A stretch of DNA of 64,000 bases from Rhizobium sp. BK251 (GCF_004345245.1 NZ_SLUQ01000006.1:62001-126000); one strand, 5' to 3'. Shown: positions 17,176 to 25,406, counted from the first letter of the stretch. Notes: a model not told the origin generated them from the sequence alone. Numbers and translations are program-made.

Positions 17176-18054
17176 ATGAAGATCGGCTTTATCGGAATAG
17201 GACAAATGGGCTCAGCCATGGCCGCAAACCTCTTGAAGGCCGGCCTCGAGGTGACTGTCTACAACCGCACTGCGGAAAAGGCAAAGGCGCTCGCCGACAA
17301 GGGCGCTAAGGTTGCAACCACGATCGCCGGGGCCTGCAAGGGCGATGCCGTCATCACCATGCTGGCAAATGACGACGCGCTCGAAAGCGTCGTTTATGAG
17401 GAAGGCGGATTGCTCGCAAGCCTCGGCAGGCGCGCGCTCCATATCTCCTCCAGCACGATCAGCGTGGCTCTCGCCGAGAGGCTTGCCAGCGACCATGCCG
17501 CCGTCGGACAGCGCTTCGTAGGCGCTCCCGTCATCGGCCGTCCCGATGCCGCCGCGGCCGCCAGGATCTTCATCATTGCCGCCGGTGCGTCGGAAGCCAT
17601 AGCGGATTCAACACCTGTCTTCGATGCCATAGGGCAGCGGACCTTCGTTGTCTCGGACACGCCGAAAGCTGCAAATCTGGTCAAGCTCAGCGTCAACTTC
17701 CTCATCGGCGCGGTCATCGAGTCCGTCGGCGAAGCCATGGCGCTCGTCGAAAAGGGCGGCATCGACAAGCATGCCTATCTCGACGTTCTGATATCGACCC
17801 TTTTTTCGGCTCCAGTCTATGAGATCTATGGCCCGTTGATCGCCGGCGACAAGTTCGAGCCTGCCAGCTTTCCGGCGCCGCTCGGCCAGAAGGACATCCG
17901 CCTTGCGCTTGCGGCCAGCGAAGATCTGCGCGTGCCGATGCCGCTCGCAAGCCTGCTGCGCGACCGGTTGCTGACCTTGCTTGCCCAGGGCGGCGAGAAT
18001 CTCGACTGGTCCGCGATCGGCGCGCTCGCGGCGAAGGACGCCGGCAAGCGATAG
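17176..18054 (+). CDS. Beta-hydroxyacid dehydrogenase (3-hydroxyisobutyrate dehydrogenase family)
   Basis: The 292-aa NAD(P)-dependent enzyme has the N-terminal nucleotide motif 'IGFIGIGQMGSAMAANLL' (GxGxMG). The substrate-binding segment is 'FVGAPVIGRPDAA', where canonical members read DAPVSGG, so the usual Asp and GG are altered. The catalytic lysine is in 'NLVKLSVNFLIG' with the downstream Asn. The changed substrate loop suggests a substrate other than hydroxyisobutyrate or tartronate semialdehyde. It is divergent from the LysR gene and is probably its target, followed by an elaborate hairpin region and a GlcG-like gene. Confidence 0.83.
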   Translation: MKIGFIGIGQMGSAMAANLLKAGLEVTVYNRTAEKAKALADKGAKVATTIAGACKGDAVITMLANDDALESVVYEEGGLLASLGRRALHISSSTISVALAERLASDHAAVGQRFVGAPVIGRPDAAAAARIFIIAAGASEAIADSTPVFDAIGQRTFVVSDTPKAANLVKLSVNFLIGAVIESVGEAMALVEKGGIDKHAYLDVLISTLFSAPVYEIYGPLIAGDKFEPASFPAPLGQKDIRLALAASEDLRVPMPLASLLRDRLLTLLAQGGENLDWSAIGALAAKDAGKR

Positions 18055-18074
18055 TTGCAGCAGCGTCACCACTT

Positions 18075-18134
18075 GTTCCGGGCGCGAAAAACATCTTTTC
18101 GCGGTTTCGGCGTTGAGGGCTGTACGCCCGGAAC
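18075..18134 (+). repeat. Nested inverted repeats before the GlcG-like gene
   Basis: An outer perfect 10-bp pair, GTTCCGGGCG (18075-18084) and CGCCCGGAAC (18125-18134), encloses an inner perfect 8-bp pair, CGCGAAAA (18083-18090) and TTTTCGCG (18096-18103), with a 5-nt loop. The two arms on the left overlap by 2 bp, so the full structures compete. It lies between two same-strand genes and could be an RNA switch-like leader, an attenuator or a mobile palindromic unit. Confidence 0.55.
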
Positions 18135-18175
18135 CTTAGACTTGCCCATCCCAAGGCGTGAGGAGGAATGACCCG

Positions 18176-18595
18176 ATGGCTGCAACCCGCGAAACTTTGA
18201 GCATCACCCATGAGGGCGCACTCCAGGCGCTTTCCGCCGCCGTCGCGCATGCCGGGAAGATGGGTGTGCCGCAATGCGTCTTCATCGTGGATAGCAGCGG
18301 CGAGACGATCGCCTCGATCCGCATGGACGGCGCGAAATATCTCAGCATGCATACGGCCCGCGCCAAGGCGCGTACCGCCGCGTCCATCAACGCGTCGACC
18401 GGGGCCATGGCACCTGAGTTCGGCGTCGCCGCGGGCCTTGCCTCGCAGGGCAGCGTGACGCATCTGCCCGGTGGACTGCCCATCCGTTTCAACGGACGGA
18501 TCGCCGGCGCAATCGGCGTCGGCTCGGGCACCGGCGACCAGGATTTCGAGGTTGGCCGCGCGGCCCTCGCCGCAATCGGCGCGGACGCCGTCTAA
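18176..18595 (+). CDS. GlcG/HbpS-family (heme-degrading-domain) protein
   Basis: The 139-aa protein is recognised as GlcG/HbpS-like from 'LQALSAAVAHAGKMGVPQCVFIVDSSGETIASIRMDGA', 'AKARTAASINASTG', and the end with 'GGLPIRFNGRIAGAIGVGSGTGDQDFEVGRAALAAIG' (described here by its glycine-rich C-terminal loop). The family is often encoded beside glycolate or sugar-acid genes and its true activity is unclear; heme binding is documented for some members. The start at 18176 has AGGAGG about 9 nt upstream; a GTG at 18158 is inside the leader and was rejected. The stop is 1 nt from the end of the convergent lactonase gene. Confidence 0.82.
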   Translation: MAATRETLSITHEGALQALSAAVAHAGKMGVPQCVFIVDSSGETIASIRMDGAKYLSMHTARAKARTAASINASTGAMAPEFGVAAGLASQGSVTHLPGGLPIRFNGRIAGAIGVGSGTGDQDFEVGRAALAAIGADAV

Positions 18596-18596
18596 G

Positions 18597-19709
18597 CTAG
18601 CTTTTCGTCGGGATGATCCGCACGGAGACCGGCGTTCCGATCGCGTGCGAGCCGGTCTTGGTGAGCAGGCCGGTCTCCTCGTTCCGGGCAAAGATCGTGA
18701 GGCTATTGCCGTCTTGGTTGGCGGCAACAATGTGCCGGCCGGACGGCGTGAGCGCGAAACTGCGCGGCGTGCGGCCGCCGGTCTCGGCATGACCGAGGCT
18801 TTGCGGGATGCCCGTTTCAGGATCGATCGAGAAGATTGCAATCGAATCATGGCCGCGGTTGGAGCCATAGAGGAAGCAGCCGTCCGTCGACAGGTGCAGG
18901 TCCGCCGCATAGCTCGTACCGGAAAAGGAAGCAGGCAGGCAGGAGCGCGTATCGATGACGCTGAAACTGTCGCCCTTGCGCGCAAACGTCGAAACCGTCG
19001 AGTGAAGCTCGTTGATCGCATAGACGAAGCGGCCGTTCGGATGCAGCGCGAGGTGGCGCGGCCCGGCGCCGGCGGCAAGGCCGGCATGGGAAAGCGGGAC
19101 GAGCCTCAGCCCTTCTTCCAGCCCGATCAATTCGATCCTGTCGGTTCCGAGGTCGGTGACGGCAAGGATCGTACTGCCGGCAGCGTTCTTCAGTTCGACA
19201 ATGCAATGCGGATGGCTGCGCTCCTGCCGCTCCGCGTTCGGGCCGGTGCCATGCGCAAATTGCAGCGAGGCGAGCGGCGGCGTCAGCCCGCCATCCTCGC
19301 GGATGCCGTAGACGATCAGGCTCTGGTCAGGCCCATCCCCGCCATCGATTGCGTAATTGACCACATAGAGGTGCTTTCCATCGCCCGAGATGCGGCTATA
19401 GGCCGTGCAGCAGCCAAGCGAAGGCTGCACGTTGATATAGGCGAGCGTGTTCCTGGTCCCGTCGAAGCGCCATGCGCTGACCAGACCCTCGCGCCATTCA
19501 TGCACCTCGGTGTTGGCATAAACGACGCCCTTTTCGGCATCAACCGTCAGGAAGCAGGGATTGTCGACGTCGCTGCGGCGCGCGACGAGTTCGATGGCGC
19601 CAGTCGCCTCGTCGAAGGACAGGATCGAAATACCCTCGCCTTTCGGCTCGCGGCAGAACGAAACGGGCCTGTTGAGACTGCCGATGAAGAGATGAACCTT
19701 CTCGTGCAT
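18597..19709 (-). CDS. Lactonase-family beta-propeller protein (6-phosphogluconolactonase YbhE type)
   Basis: The 370-aa protein has the repeating pattern of a seven-bladed propeller typical of the lactonase family (PF10282). Examples are 'GPRHLALHPNGRFVYAINELHSTVS', 'DLHLSTDGCFLYGSNRGHDSIAIF' and 'TPRSFALTPSGRHIVAANQDGNSLTIF', each ending in the conserved Asn-x-x-x-Ser/Thr strand (longer stretches abbreviated by position, residues 170-340). Members open aldonolactones. With L-idonate dehydrogenase next to it, hydrolysis of a sugar lactone is a reasonable role. A GGGAGGA sequence precedes the ATG at 19709 by about 10 nt; an in-frame ATG three codons earlier is too close to it. Confidence 0.82.
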   Translation of the reverse strand: MHEKVHLFIGSLNRPVSFCREPKGEGISILSFDEATGAIELVARRSDVDNPCFLTVDAEKGVVYANTEVHEWREGLVSAWRFDGTRNTLAYINVQPSLGCCTAYSRISGDGKHLYVVNYAIDGGDGPDQSLIVYGIREDGGLTPPLASLQFAHGTGPNAERQERSHPHCIVELKNAAGSTILAVTDLGTDRIELIGLEEGLRLVPLSHAGLAAGAGPRHLALHPNGRFVYAINELHSTVSTFARKGDSFSVIDTRSCLPASFSGTSYAADLHLSTDGCFLYGSNRGHDSIAIFSIDPETGIPQSLGHAETGGRTPRSFALTPSGRHIVAANQDGNSLTIFARNEETGLLTKTGSHAIGTPVSVRIIPTKS

Positions 19710-19832
19710 GATTTGCATTCCTCCCTGTGCCGCAGCCGGAACAAAGCCGTGTGGCAAATGACGGCGACTCGCTGGAAAGCGGGATAGCCCGGCTGCACCA
19801 TCGCGACAAGATAAAGAAAGCTGGGAAATGCC

Positions 19833-20888
19833 CTAGCCCGGACGCCCTGCGGAAAAGGTCAGCTGCACCTTGCAGGCCGCCGAGCGGTCGCTTGCCTTTT
19901 CGAAGGCGGCGGTGACCTCGTCGAGCGCGAATTCGTGTGAGATGATCGGTCGCACATCGATCTGGCGGTTCGCGATCAGCCGCACCGCGACCGCGAACTC
20001 GTCGTGGAAGCGCTGCGTGCCATGGATGCGCAGTTCCTTGGCGACGATCATGTTGAGCGGGATGGTGATGTCACCGGTTACGCCGACCTGCACGATCGTG
20101 CCGCGCGGCCGGACGGTCGCCATGGCGACACGGATTGCCGCAGCCGCTGCCGAGCACTCGAAGACCACATCGAACTGTCCCTTGTCCACCTCGAAGGCGG
20201 CGAGTTCAGCCGCATCTCGCCCGACATTGATCGTCCGCGTCGCGCCCATGGCGGCGGCCCGCTCGAGTGCGGCGTCGGAAAGATCGGTAGCAACAATCTC
20301 GCTCGCCCCATGATGCTTCAGGGCGGCCACGACGAGGGTTCCGATCGGTCCGGATCCGGTCACCAGCACGCGCTTTCCCTCGACATCGCCGGCATTCGCG
20401 ACCGCGTGGAGGCAGACGGCAAGCGGTTCGGCGCAGGCCGCTTCGCCGGGCGAGACGAGATCGCCGGCCGGCACGCATTGCCTGGCCGGCACGACCATGG
20501 CATCACGGAACATCCCCTGCTCGTGCGGCAGGCGCATGGCGCTGCCCATGAAGCGCATGTTCAGGCAGTGTATCGGCAGGTTCTTTTCACAGTAGAGGCA
20601 ATGGCCGCAAGGCTGGCTCGGATTGACGGCGACAAGCTGGCCGATGGCAAGGCCGGAAACGCCCGCGCCGAGCCTGGCGACGAAGCCGGAAGCCTCGTGC
20701 CCGGGAATGATCGGCTCGCGTACTCGCACCGGCCCGAAGCCGCCGTCCTTATAATAATGAAGGTCCGAGCCGCAGATGCCGCCGGCAGCCATATGGAGCA
20801 GCACCTCGCCCTCCCCCGGCTCGCTAACATCCATCCACTCGAGCTTGAGATCACGCTCGCCGTAAAGGCGCGCAATGCGCGTTTCCAT
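19833..20888 (-). CDS. idnD: L-idonate 5-dehydrogenase-type zinc MDR enzyme
   Basis: The 351-aa NAD(P)-dependent dehydrogenase should oxidise L-idonate to 5-keto-D-gluconate or a related hexonate. The catalytic zinc site is 'GGICGSDLHYY' and 'IPGHEASG'; the structural zinc loop is 'QPCGHCLYCEKNLPIHC'. 'VLVTGSGPIGTLVVAAL' gives the nucleotide-binding glycine motif near residue 175. The 'DLHYYKDGG' and 'GSAMRLPHEQGMF' segments are characteristic of idonate dehydrogenases as opposed to sorbitol or threonine dehydrogenases. An AGGAGGA lies 9-10 nt before the ATG at 20888, better placed than for the ATG three codons earlier. It is divergent from uxaC across a palindromic operator-like sequence. 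Confidence 0.86.
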   Translation of the reverse strand: METRIARLYGERDLKLEWMDVSEPGEGEVLLHMAAGGICGSDLHYYKDGGFGPVRVREPIIPGHEASGFVARLGAGVSGLAIGQLVAVNPSQPCGHCLYCEKNLPIHCLNMRFMGSAMRLPHEQGMFRDAMVVPARQCVPAGDLVSPGEAACAEPLAVCLHAVANAGDVEGKRVLVTGSGPIGTLVVAALKHHGASEIVATDLSDAALERAAAMGATRTINVGRDAAELAAFEVDKGQFDVVFECSAAAAAIRVAMATVRPRGTIVQVGVTGDITIPLNMIVAKELRIHGTQRFHDEFAVAVRLIANRQIDVRPIISHEFALDEVTAAFEKASDRSAACKVQLTFSAGRPG

Positions 20889-21025
20889 GAACTTCATTCC
20901 TCCTCAAGCAACGTGGGAACGACGGTTGCCACGCCTCCGCACGACACAATGCCACTTTGTCCGCCGCCGTCCAGCCCTTCCCGATTCCCGGGCGCGCCTG
21001 CGACATTCGTGCCTTCCCGATCGCG

Positions 21026-21052
21026 TTGACTTCCGTATACTAGTATACTAGT
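21026..21052. promoter_or_regulatory. Palindromic operator and -35-like element between idnD and uxaC
   Basis: GTATACTAGTATAC (21035-21048) and the overlapping ACTAGTATACTAGT (21039-21052) are each perfect 14-bp palindromes. A TTGACT (21026-21031) ends 3 bp before them. GTATAC cores are typical of operators for FadR-subfamily GntR regulators of uronate genes (UxuR/ExuR type). The overlap of two palindromes implies two registers for a dimer. No such regulator gene is in the window. Confidence 0.6.
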
Positions 21053-21200
21053 TCTGGAGCTGGAGGATCGCCCGCCGAGGAGGTAGCCGAATATCGGCAC
21101 AGGCGATCGGGTTCCCATCCCATTATCTTCACGAAGAGGGTCTATGGTCGGGGTGTGGCAATCGGCAGCCTTTCGGCTTCGCCGGGCGCGATGAAAAGAC

Positions 21201-21216
21201 CGGGGCGAAAGCCCCG
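21201..21216 (+). other. GNRA-capped hairpin in the uxaC leader
   Basis: CGGGGC GAAA GCCCCG forms a perfect 6-bp GC stem with a GAAA tetraloop. Its 3' side ends only 4 nt before the GAGGAG ribosome site of uxaC. Such a hairpin could protect the mRNA or tune translation. Confidence 0.6.
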
Positions 21217-21229
21217 ACGGGAGGAGCTT

Positions 21230-22645
21230 ATGGACGTAGGTGACGGAATTCTTCACGCGGATCGACTGTTTCCGACCGATCCTTCGACACGATCGATGGC
21301 GCGCGACCTCTATGCCGCCGTGCGCAACTTGCCGATCGTCAGCCCGCACGGGCACACCGAGCCTTCATGGTTCGCCGACGACCAGCCCTTCCAGGACGCG
21401 GCCTCGCTTCTCATCATCCCGGATCACTATCTTTTCCGCATGTTGCACAGCGTCGGCGTCAGCCTCGACGATCTCGGCGTGCCGCGCCTCGATGGCAATC
21501 CCGTCGCGTCCGGGCGAGACATCTGGACTACCTTCGCGGCGCATTATCATCTATTCCACGGCACGCCCTCCAGCCTTTGGGTCGACCACGCGATGTCGGC
21601 GGTGCTCGGCTGCGAGGAGCGGCTGACGCCGGAAAATGCCGATGCTCTCTACGACCATATTAATGCGCAGCTCGCAAAGCCGGAGTTCAGGCCGCGCGCA
21701 CTGCTCGAGCGCTTCGGTATCGAGGTGATCGCAACGACCGAAGGGGCGCTTGACCCGCTTTCCCACCACCGGAAGCTCGCGGCCGACGGCCTGATCGGCA
21801 AGGTTCGCACGACCTACCGCCCTGACGCAGTGACCGACCCGGAGGCGCCCGGCTTCCGCAACAACCTGTTGCGTTTCGGCGAGATGACCGGCACCGACGT
21901 CGCCCAATGGTCCGGCATGATCGAGGCACACCGCCGACGCCGCGCGGAATTCCGCCAGTATGGCGCGACTGCGACCGACCACGGCGTGCCGAGTGCGTTC
22001 ACTGCAGACCTGCCCCTGCCGGATAAGCAGCACTTGCTCGACAGCGCGCTCAAGGGTTCGCTGACGGCGCAGGCAGCCGAGCTCTTCCGCGGCCAGATGC
22101 TGACGGAAATGGCGAGGCTTTCCATCGAGGACGGAATGACGATGCAGATCCACGCCGGATCGCGCCGCAACACCGACCCGCTGCTCTTTGCCGCCCGTGG
22201 CCCCAACATGGGCGCCGACATTCCCGGGCGCACCGACTGGGTCGGCGGCATGCAGGCGCTCCTCGGCAAATACGGCAACGAGGCCGGTCTGCGCATCATC
22301 CTCTTCACGCTGGACGAGACGACCTATGCGCGCGAGCTCGCACCCATGGCCGGCTTCTGGCCGTCGCTGATGATCGGCCCGCCCTGGTGGTTCCACGACA
22401 GTACGAACGGCATCCGCCGCTATTTCGACCAAGTCGCCGAGACTGCGGGCTTCGCGAACCTCGCGGGCTTCAATGACGACACGCGGGCGCTGCTTTCGAT
22501 TCCCGCCCGGCACGATGTCTGGCGCCGCGAGGTCTGCTCCTATCTCGCGCGGCTCGTCGGCGAGCACCGCATCTCCAAGCAGGATGCCGAGACGGTGGCA
22601 ATCGACCTCTCCTACACGCTCGCAAAGAAGGCCTACAAGCTGTGA
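21230..22645 (+). CDS. uxaC: Uronate isomerase (glucuronate/galacturonate isomerase)
   Basis: The 471-aa cytosolic enzyme belongs to the amidohydrolase superfamily and converts D-glucuronate to D-fructuronate and D-galacturonate to D-tagaturonate. Family signs are 'LPIVSPHGHTEPSWFADDQPF' (metal-binding HxH, around residue 30), 'IEVIATTEGALDP', 'MQIHAGSRRNTD' and the 'GPPWWFHDSTNGIRRYFDQV' region near residue 385 (quoted only in part). Its length equals the usual 470. GAGGAG lies 4 nt before the ATG at 21230. It overlaps the next gene by 4 nt, so the two are translationally coupled. It is likely regulated through the GTATAC palindrome 180 bp upstream. Confidence 0.93.
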   Translation: MDVGDGILHADRLFPTDPSTRSMARDLYAAVRNLPIVSPHGHTEPSWFADDQPFQDAASLLIIPDHYLFRMLHSVGVSLDDLGVPRLDGNPVASGRDIWTTFAAHYHLFHGTPSSLWVDHAMSAVLGCEERLTPENADALYDHINAQLAKPEFRPRALLERFGIEVIATTEGALDPLSHHRKLAADGLIGKVRTTYRPDAVTDPEAPGFRNNLLRFGEMTGTDVAQWSGMIEAHRRRRAEFRQYGATATDHGVPSAFTADLPLPDKQHLLDSALKGSLTAQAAELFRGQMLTEMARLSIEDGMTMQIHAGSRRNTDPLLFAARGPNMGADIPGRTDWVGGMQALLGKYGNEAGLRIILFTLDETTYARELAPMAGFWPSLMIGPPWWFHDSTNGIRRYFDQVAETAGFANLAGFNDDTRALLSIPARHDVWRREVCSYLARLVGEHRISKQDAETVAIDLSYTLAKKAYKL

Positions 22646-24111
22646 GCCGGCGCCTCGACAGCCTCTCCGGCCTGGCATCGACAGCCGTGGCTCCATCATA
22701 CGACCGCACTGCGTTGAAGCCCGGCATCATACATCTCGGCCCCGGCGCGTTCTTTCGCGCCCATGCCGCGCCCTTCACCGACGACGCGCTTGCTGCACAG
22801 AACGGAGACTGGGGGATCGAGGTCGCGAGCCTGCGCACGGCGGACGTCGCAACTCATCTCAACGAGCAACACGGCCTCTACACGATGCTGGTGCGCGACA
22901 CGGCGGGCACGACGGCACGCGTCATCGGCTCGGTCCTTGTTGCTTATGTCGCGACGCGCGACCGCGCGAAATTGCTGGCGCGACTGGCCGATCCGGCAAT
23001 CCGCATCGTCAGCCTGACGGTCACGGAGAAGGCCTATGGCCTCGATCCGACGACGGGCGGCCTGGATGAGAAGCATCCCGACATCGCGGCCGACCTCAAG
23101 AATCCGCAGGAACCGCGCAGCGCGGTCGGCTATATTGTCGCCGGGCTCGCCCTGCGGCGGCGAGCGGGCATCGCGCCCTTCACGCCGCTTTCGTGCGACA
23201 ACCTGCCGAGCAACGGCGCCGTCCTGAAGCGCCTGGTCCTCGGCTTCGCCGAACGAACCGATCTCGAGCTTGCGCGATGGATCGAGGCGAACGTGCCCTT
23301 CCCGTCCACCATGGTCGACCGCATCACCCCTGCGAGCACCGAGGAGACCTATCGCGACGCGGAGCGGCTGACCGGAAGGCAGGATCTCGCGGCCATCGAG
23401 ACGGAGCCGTTCACCCAATGGGTCATCGAGGACCATTTCGCGGCCGGTCGCCCGGCCTGGGATGCCGTCGGCGCACTGATGGTCAAAGACGTCTCCCCCT
23501 ATGAGAAGATGAAGCTCAGGATGCTGAACGGCGCGCATTCGCTGCTTGCCTATCTCGGCTTCCTCCACGGCTACGAATTCATCCGCGACGTGATGGAGGA
23601 CAAGGCGCTGGCCGCGCTCGCCCGCAGGCACATGGACGTGGCAGCCAAGACCCTCGATCCCGTTCCCGGCATCGACCTCGATGACTATGCGGGCGACCTC
23701 ATCGCACGCTTCGCCAACAAGGCGATCGCACACCGCACCTACCAGATTGCCATGGACGGCACCCAGAAACTGCCGCAACGCCTGCTGGAGCCAGCCTCCG
23801 AGATCGTTGCGAAGGGCGGACGGGCCGGAACCTACGCCCTCGCCGTTGCGGCCTGGATGCGCTATGCGCTCGGCATCGACAGGAACGGGAACGCATATGA
23901 ACTGCGTGATCCCCGCGCCGGCGAAATCGCTGAACGGCTTTCGGGTGTTCCGCGCAACGGACAGGCGGTCTCAGCCGCGCTCTTCGCCCTGCCCGGTCTG
24001 TTCCCGGCAGCTTTGACGTCAAACGCAGCATGGACCGGCACGGTCGCGGCCGCGCTCGATATACTCATCCGGAACGAAACGCTTCCGGCTGAGATGATAG
24101 CGGCGGACTGA
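22642..24111 (+). CDS. uxuB: Mannitol-dehydrogenase-family oxidoreductase, probably fructuronate reductase
   Basis: The 489-aa NAD-dependent enzyme belongs to the polyol-specific long-chain dehydrogenases. Seen are 'IIHLGPGAFFRAHAAPFTDD' (nucleotide-binding start, residues 27-46, GxGxFxRAH), 'LSCDNLPSNG' and the catalytic region 'PYEKMKLRMLNGAHSLLAYLG', where the lysine of 'KMKLRMLNG' is essential in the family. The GTG start overlaps the uxaC stop (GTGA), so coupling with uxaC makes reduction of D-fructuronate to D-mannonate the likely reaction. Mannitol 2-dehydrogenase activity is the alternative from sequence alone. Mannonate dehydratase (uxuA) is not in the window. Confidence 0.87.
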   Translation: MSRRLDSLSGLASTAVAPSYDRTALKPGIIHLGPGAFFRAHAAPFTDDALAAQNGDWGIEVASLRTADVATHLNEQHGLYTMLVRDTAGTTARVIGSVLVAYVATRDRAKLLARLADPAIRIVSLTVTEKAYGLDPTTGGLDEKHPDIAADLKNPQEPRSAVGYIVAGLALRRRAGIAPFTPLSCDNLPSNGAVLKRLVLGFAERTDLELARWIEANVPFPSTMVDRITPASTEETYRDAERLTGRQDLAAIETEPFTQWVIEDHFAAGRPAWDAVGALMVKDVSPYEKMKLRMLNGAHSLLAYLGFLHGYEFIRDVMEDKALAALARRHMDVAAKTLDPVPGIDLDDYAGDLIARFANKAIAHRTYQIAMDGTQKLPQRLLEPASEIVAKGGRAGTYALAVAAWMRYALGIDRNGNAYELRDPRAGEIAERLSGVPRNGQAVSAALFALPGLFPAALTSNAAWTGTVAAALDILIRNETLPAEMIAAD

Positions 24112-24165
24112 CGTCCGCCCAAACTGCTGAAGAAAACGATAGCCAGAGAACCGAGTTCTCCTGTT

Positions 24166-24294
24166 TCGTCGCCCCGGACTTGATCCGGGGTTCGGCAGCG
24201 CCGCGTCTGCGGCGCGGAAGACTGTCAATGCGTGAATCTTCTCGGCTCGCCGACGTTCGCCGGCTGGATTCCGGCTCAAAGCCGGAATGACGAC
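24166..24294. repeat. RIME-like palindromic intergenic repeat
   Basis: About 130 bp between the convergent uxuB and exoZ genes are almost entirely hairpins. They are CCCCGGA/TCCGGGG (24172-24190), CGCCGC-GTCT-GCGGCG (24199-24214) and ATTCCGGCT-CAA-AGCCGGAAT (24268-24288). The outer ends are roughly inverted copies (TCGTCGCCCCGG and CCGGAATGACGA). This organisation is that of rhizobium-specific intergenic mosaic elements, and CCGGA-cttga-TCCGG modules of this type are common in alphaproteobacterial genomes. Confidence 0.7.
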
Positions 24295-24318
24295 GAGGTT
24301 GAGCAGTCTATCGGAAAC

Positions 24319-25320
24319 TCAGGCCGGCGACGGGCGCGAACGGCGCCAGGACGCGCCCTTCAAGAGCGCGCGCAGCGGCTTTTCGACCGTTTCGAAGGCG
24401 ATGATGCCAAGCATCGTGCCCGAGACGGTTGCGACCAGCAGGCTGACGAGGAAGGGCAATCCCAGGATAGTGGCGACCTTGGCGACGACAGAAATTGCGA
24501 GCGTGTGCCAGAGATAGATGGAATAGGAGCTGTCGCCGAGATAGGTAAGCAGCGGCAGATCCGGCAGCTTGCCGCCCTTTTCCGCCATGATGACCCCGAG
24601 GACGAGCAGCAGCGCAAGCGGGCCGCAGGTGAACTCGTCGAAATCGAGCCCGAGCAACTGGATCGCAGCAAAACCACAAAGCGCCGCACCGGCGAAGGCG
24701 TATCCCATGCTGCTGCCGGCGATCTTTCCGGAGAGCCAGACACGGGCAAGGATGGCACCGGCGACGAATTCCAGGATGATCGGACGCGTATAGGTCGCAA
24801 GGATCGGCGATTTCGTTTCGACGAGCATGCCCGCCAGCACCAGGAGTACGAAGATCGCAGTCATGGAACCGAGCTGGAAGCGGCGCGGCAGGAAGAGCGT
24901 GGCCGCGAAGATCGCGTAGAAGAGCATCTCGAAGTTCAGCGTCCAGCCCTGCACAAGCACAGGCCAGATCTCGCCGTTGCTCGGCGAAGCGGTCGGGATG
25001 AAGAACAGCGAGCCGAGAATATGGCCTATGGTCAGCTGCATGTTGGGGAAAAGCCCGACCATGGCACCGGCGATCATGATTGCGGTCACGATCCAGTAGG
25101 CCGGCGCGATGCGCAGGATACGATCGAGCATGAAGCGGCCCGGCGTCACCGGCCGCCGCTCGCTCATCACCCACATGATGAAGCCGCTGATGACGAAGAA
25201 CACATCGACGCCGGCGGCACCGATGCGGAAATGCCCGCCCGTCTTTTCGGCGGCATGGAAAATGACGACGGCGAGCGCGGCAAAGGCACGAAGATACTGG
25301 ATTCCGGTAAGCGTCTTCAT
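24319..25320 (-). CDS. exoZ: Succinoglycan acetyltransferase ExoZ (acyltransferase-3 family)
   Basis: The 333-aa integral membrane protein has about ten hydrophobic segments and the acyltransferase-3 signature: 'LTGIQYLRAFAALAVVIFH' at the start (R-A-x-A-x-x-x-V-x-x-x-H) and 'GVDVFFVISGFIMW' near residue 50. In the succinoglycan pathway ExoZ adds the O-acetyl group to the octasaccharide, using acetyl-CoA at the inner membrane. Assignment rests on the family plus its place after exoQ in the exo order. The ATG at 25320 has GGAAG 7 nt upstream. In S. meliloti exoB lies beyond exoZ; here a RIME-like repeat and uxuB are found instead. Confidence 0.88.
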   Translation of the reverse strand: MKTLTGIQYLRAFAALAVVIFHAAEKTGGHFRIGAAGVDVFFVISGFIMWVMSERRPVTPGRFMLDRILRIAPAYWIVTAIMIAGAMVGLFPNMQLTIGHILGSLFFIPTASPSNGEIWPVLVQGWTLNFEMLFYAIFAATLFLPRRFQLGSMTAIFVLLVLAGMLVETKSPILATYTRPIILEFVAGAILARVWLSGKIAGSSMGYAFAGAALCGFAAIQLLGLDFDEFTCGPLALLLVLGVIMAEKGGKLPDLPLLTYLGDSSYSIYLWHTLAISVVAKVATILGLPFLVSLLVATVSGTMLGIIAFETVEKPLRALLKGASWRRSRPSPA

Positions 25321-25406
25321 CTGCGACTTCCGATTTTCTATGCGGAGGGAGGAGCCGGTAGCGGCATCGAACCCTGCCGCGGCAACGTCATCCCTGCGCG
25401 GCACGG

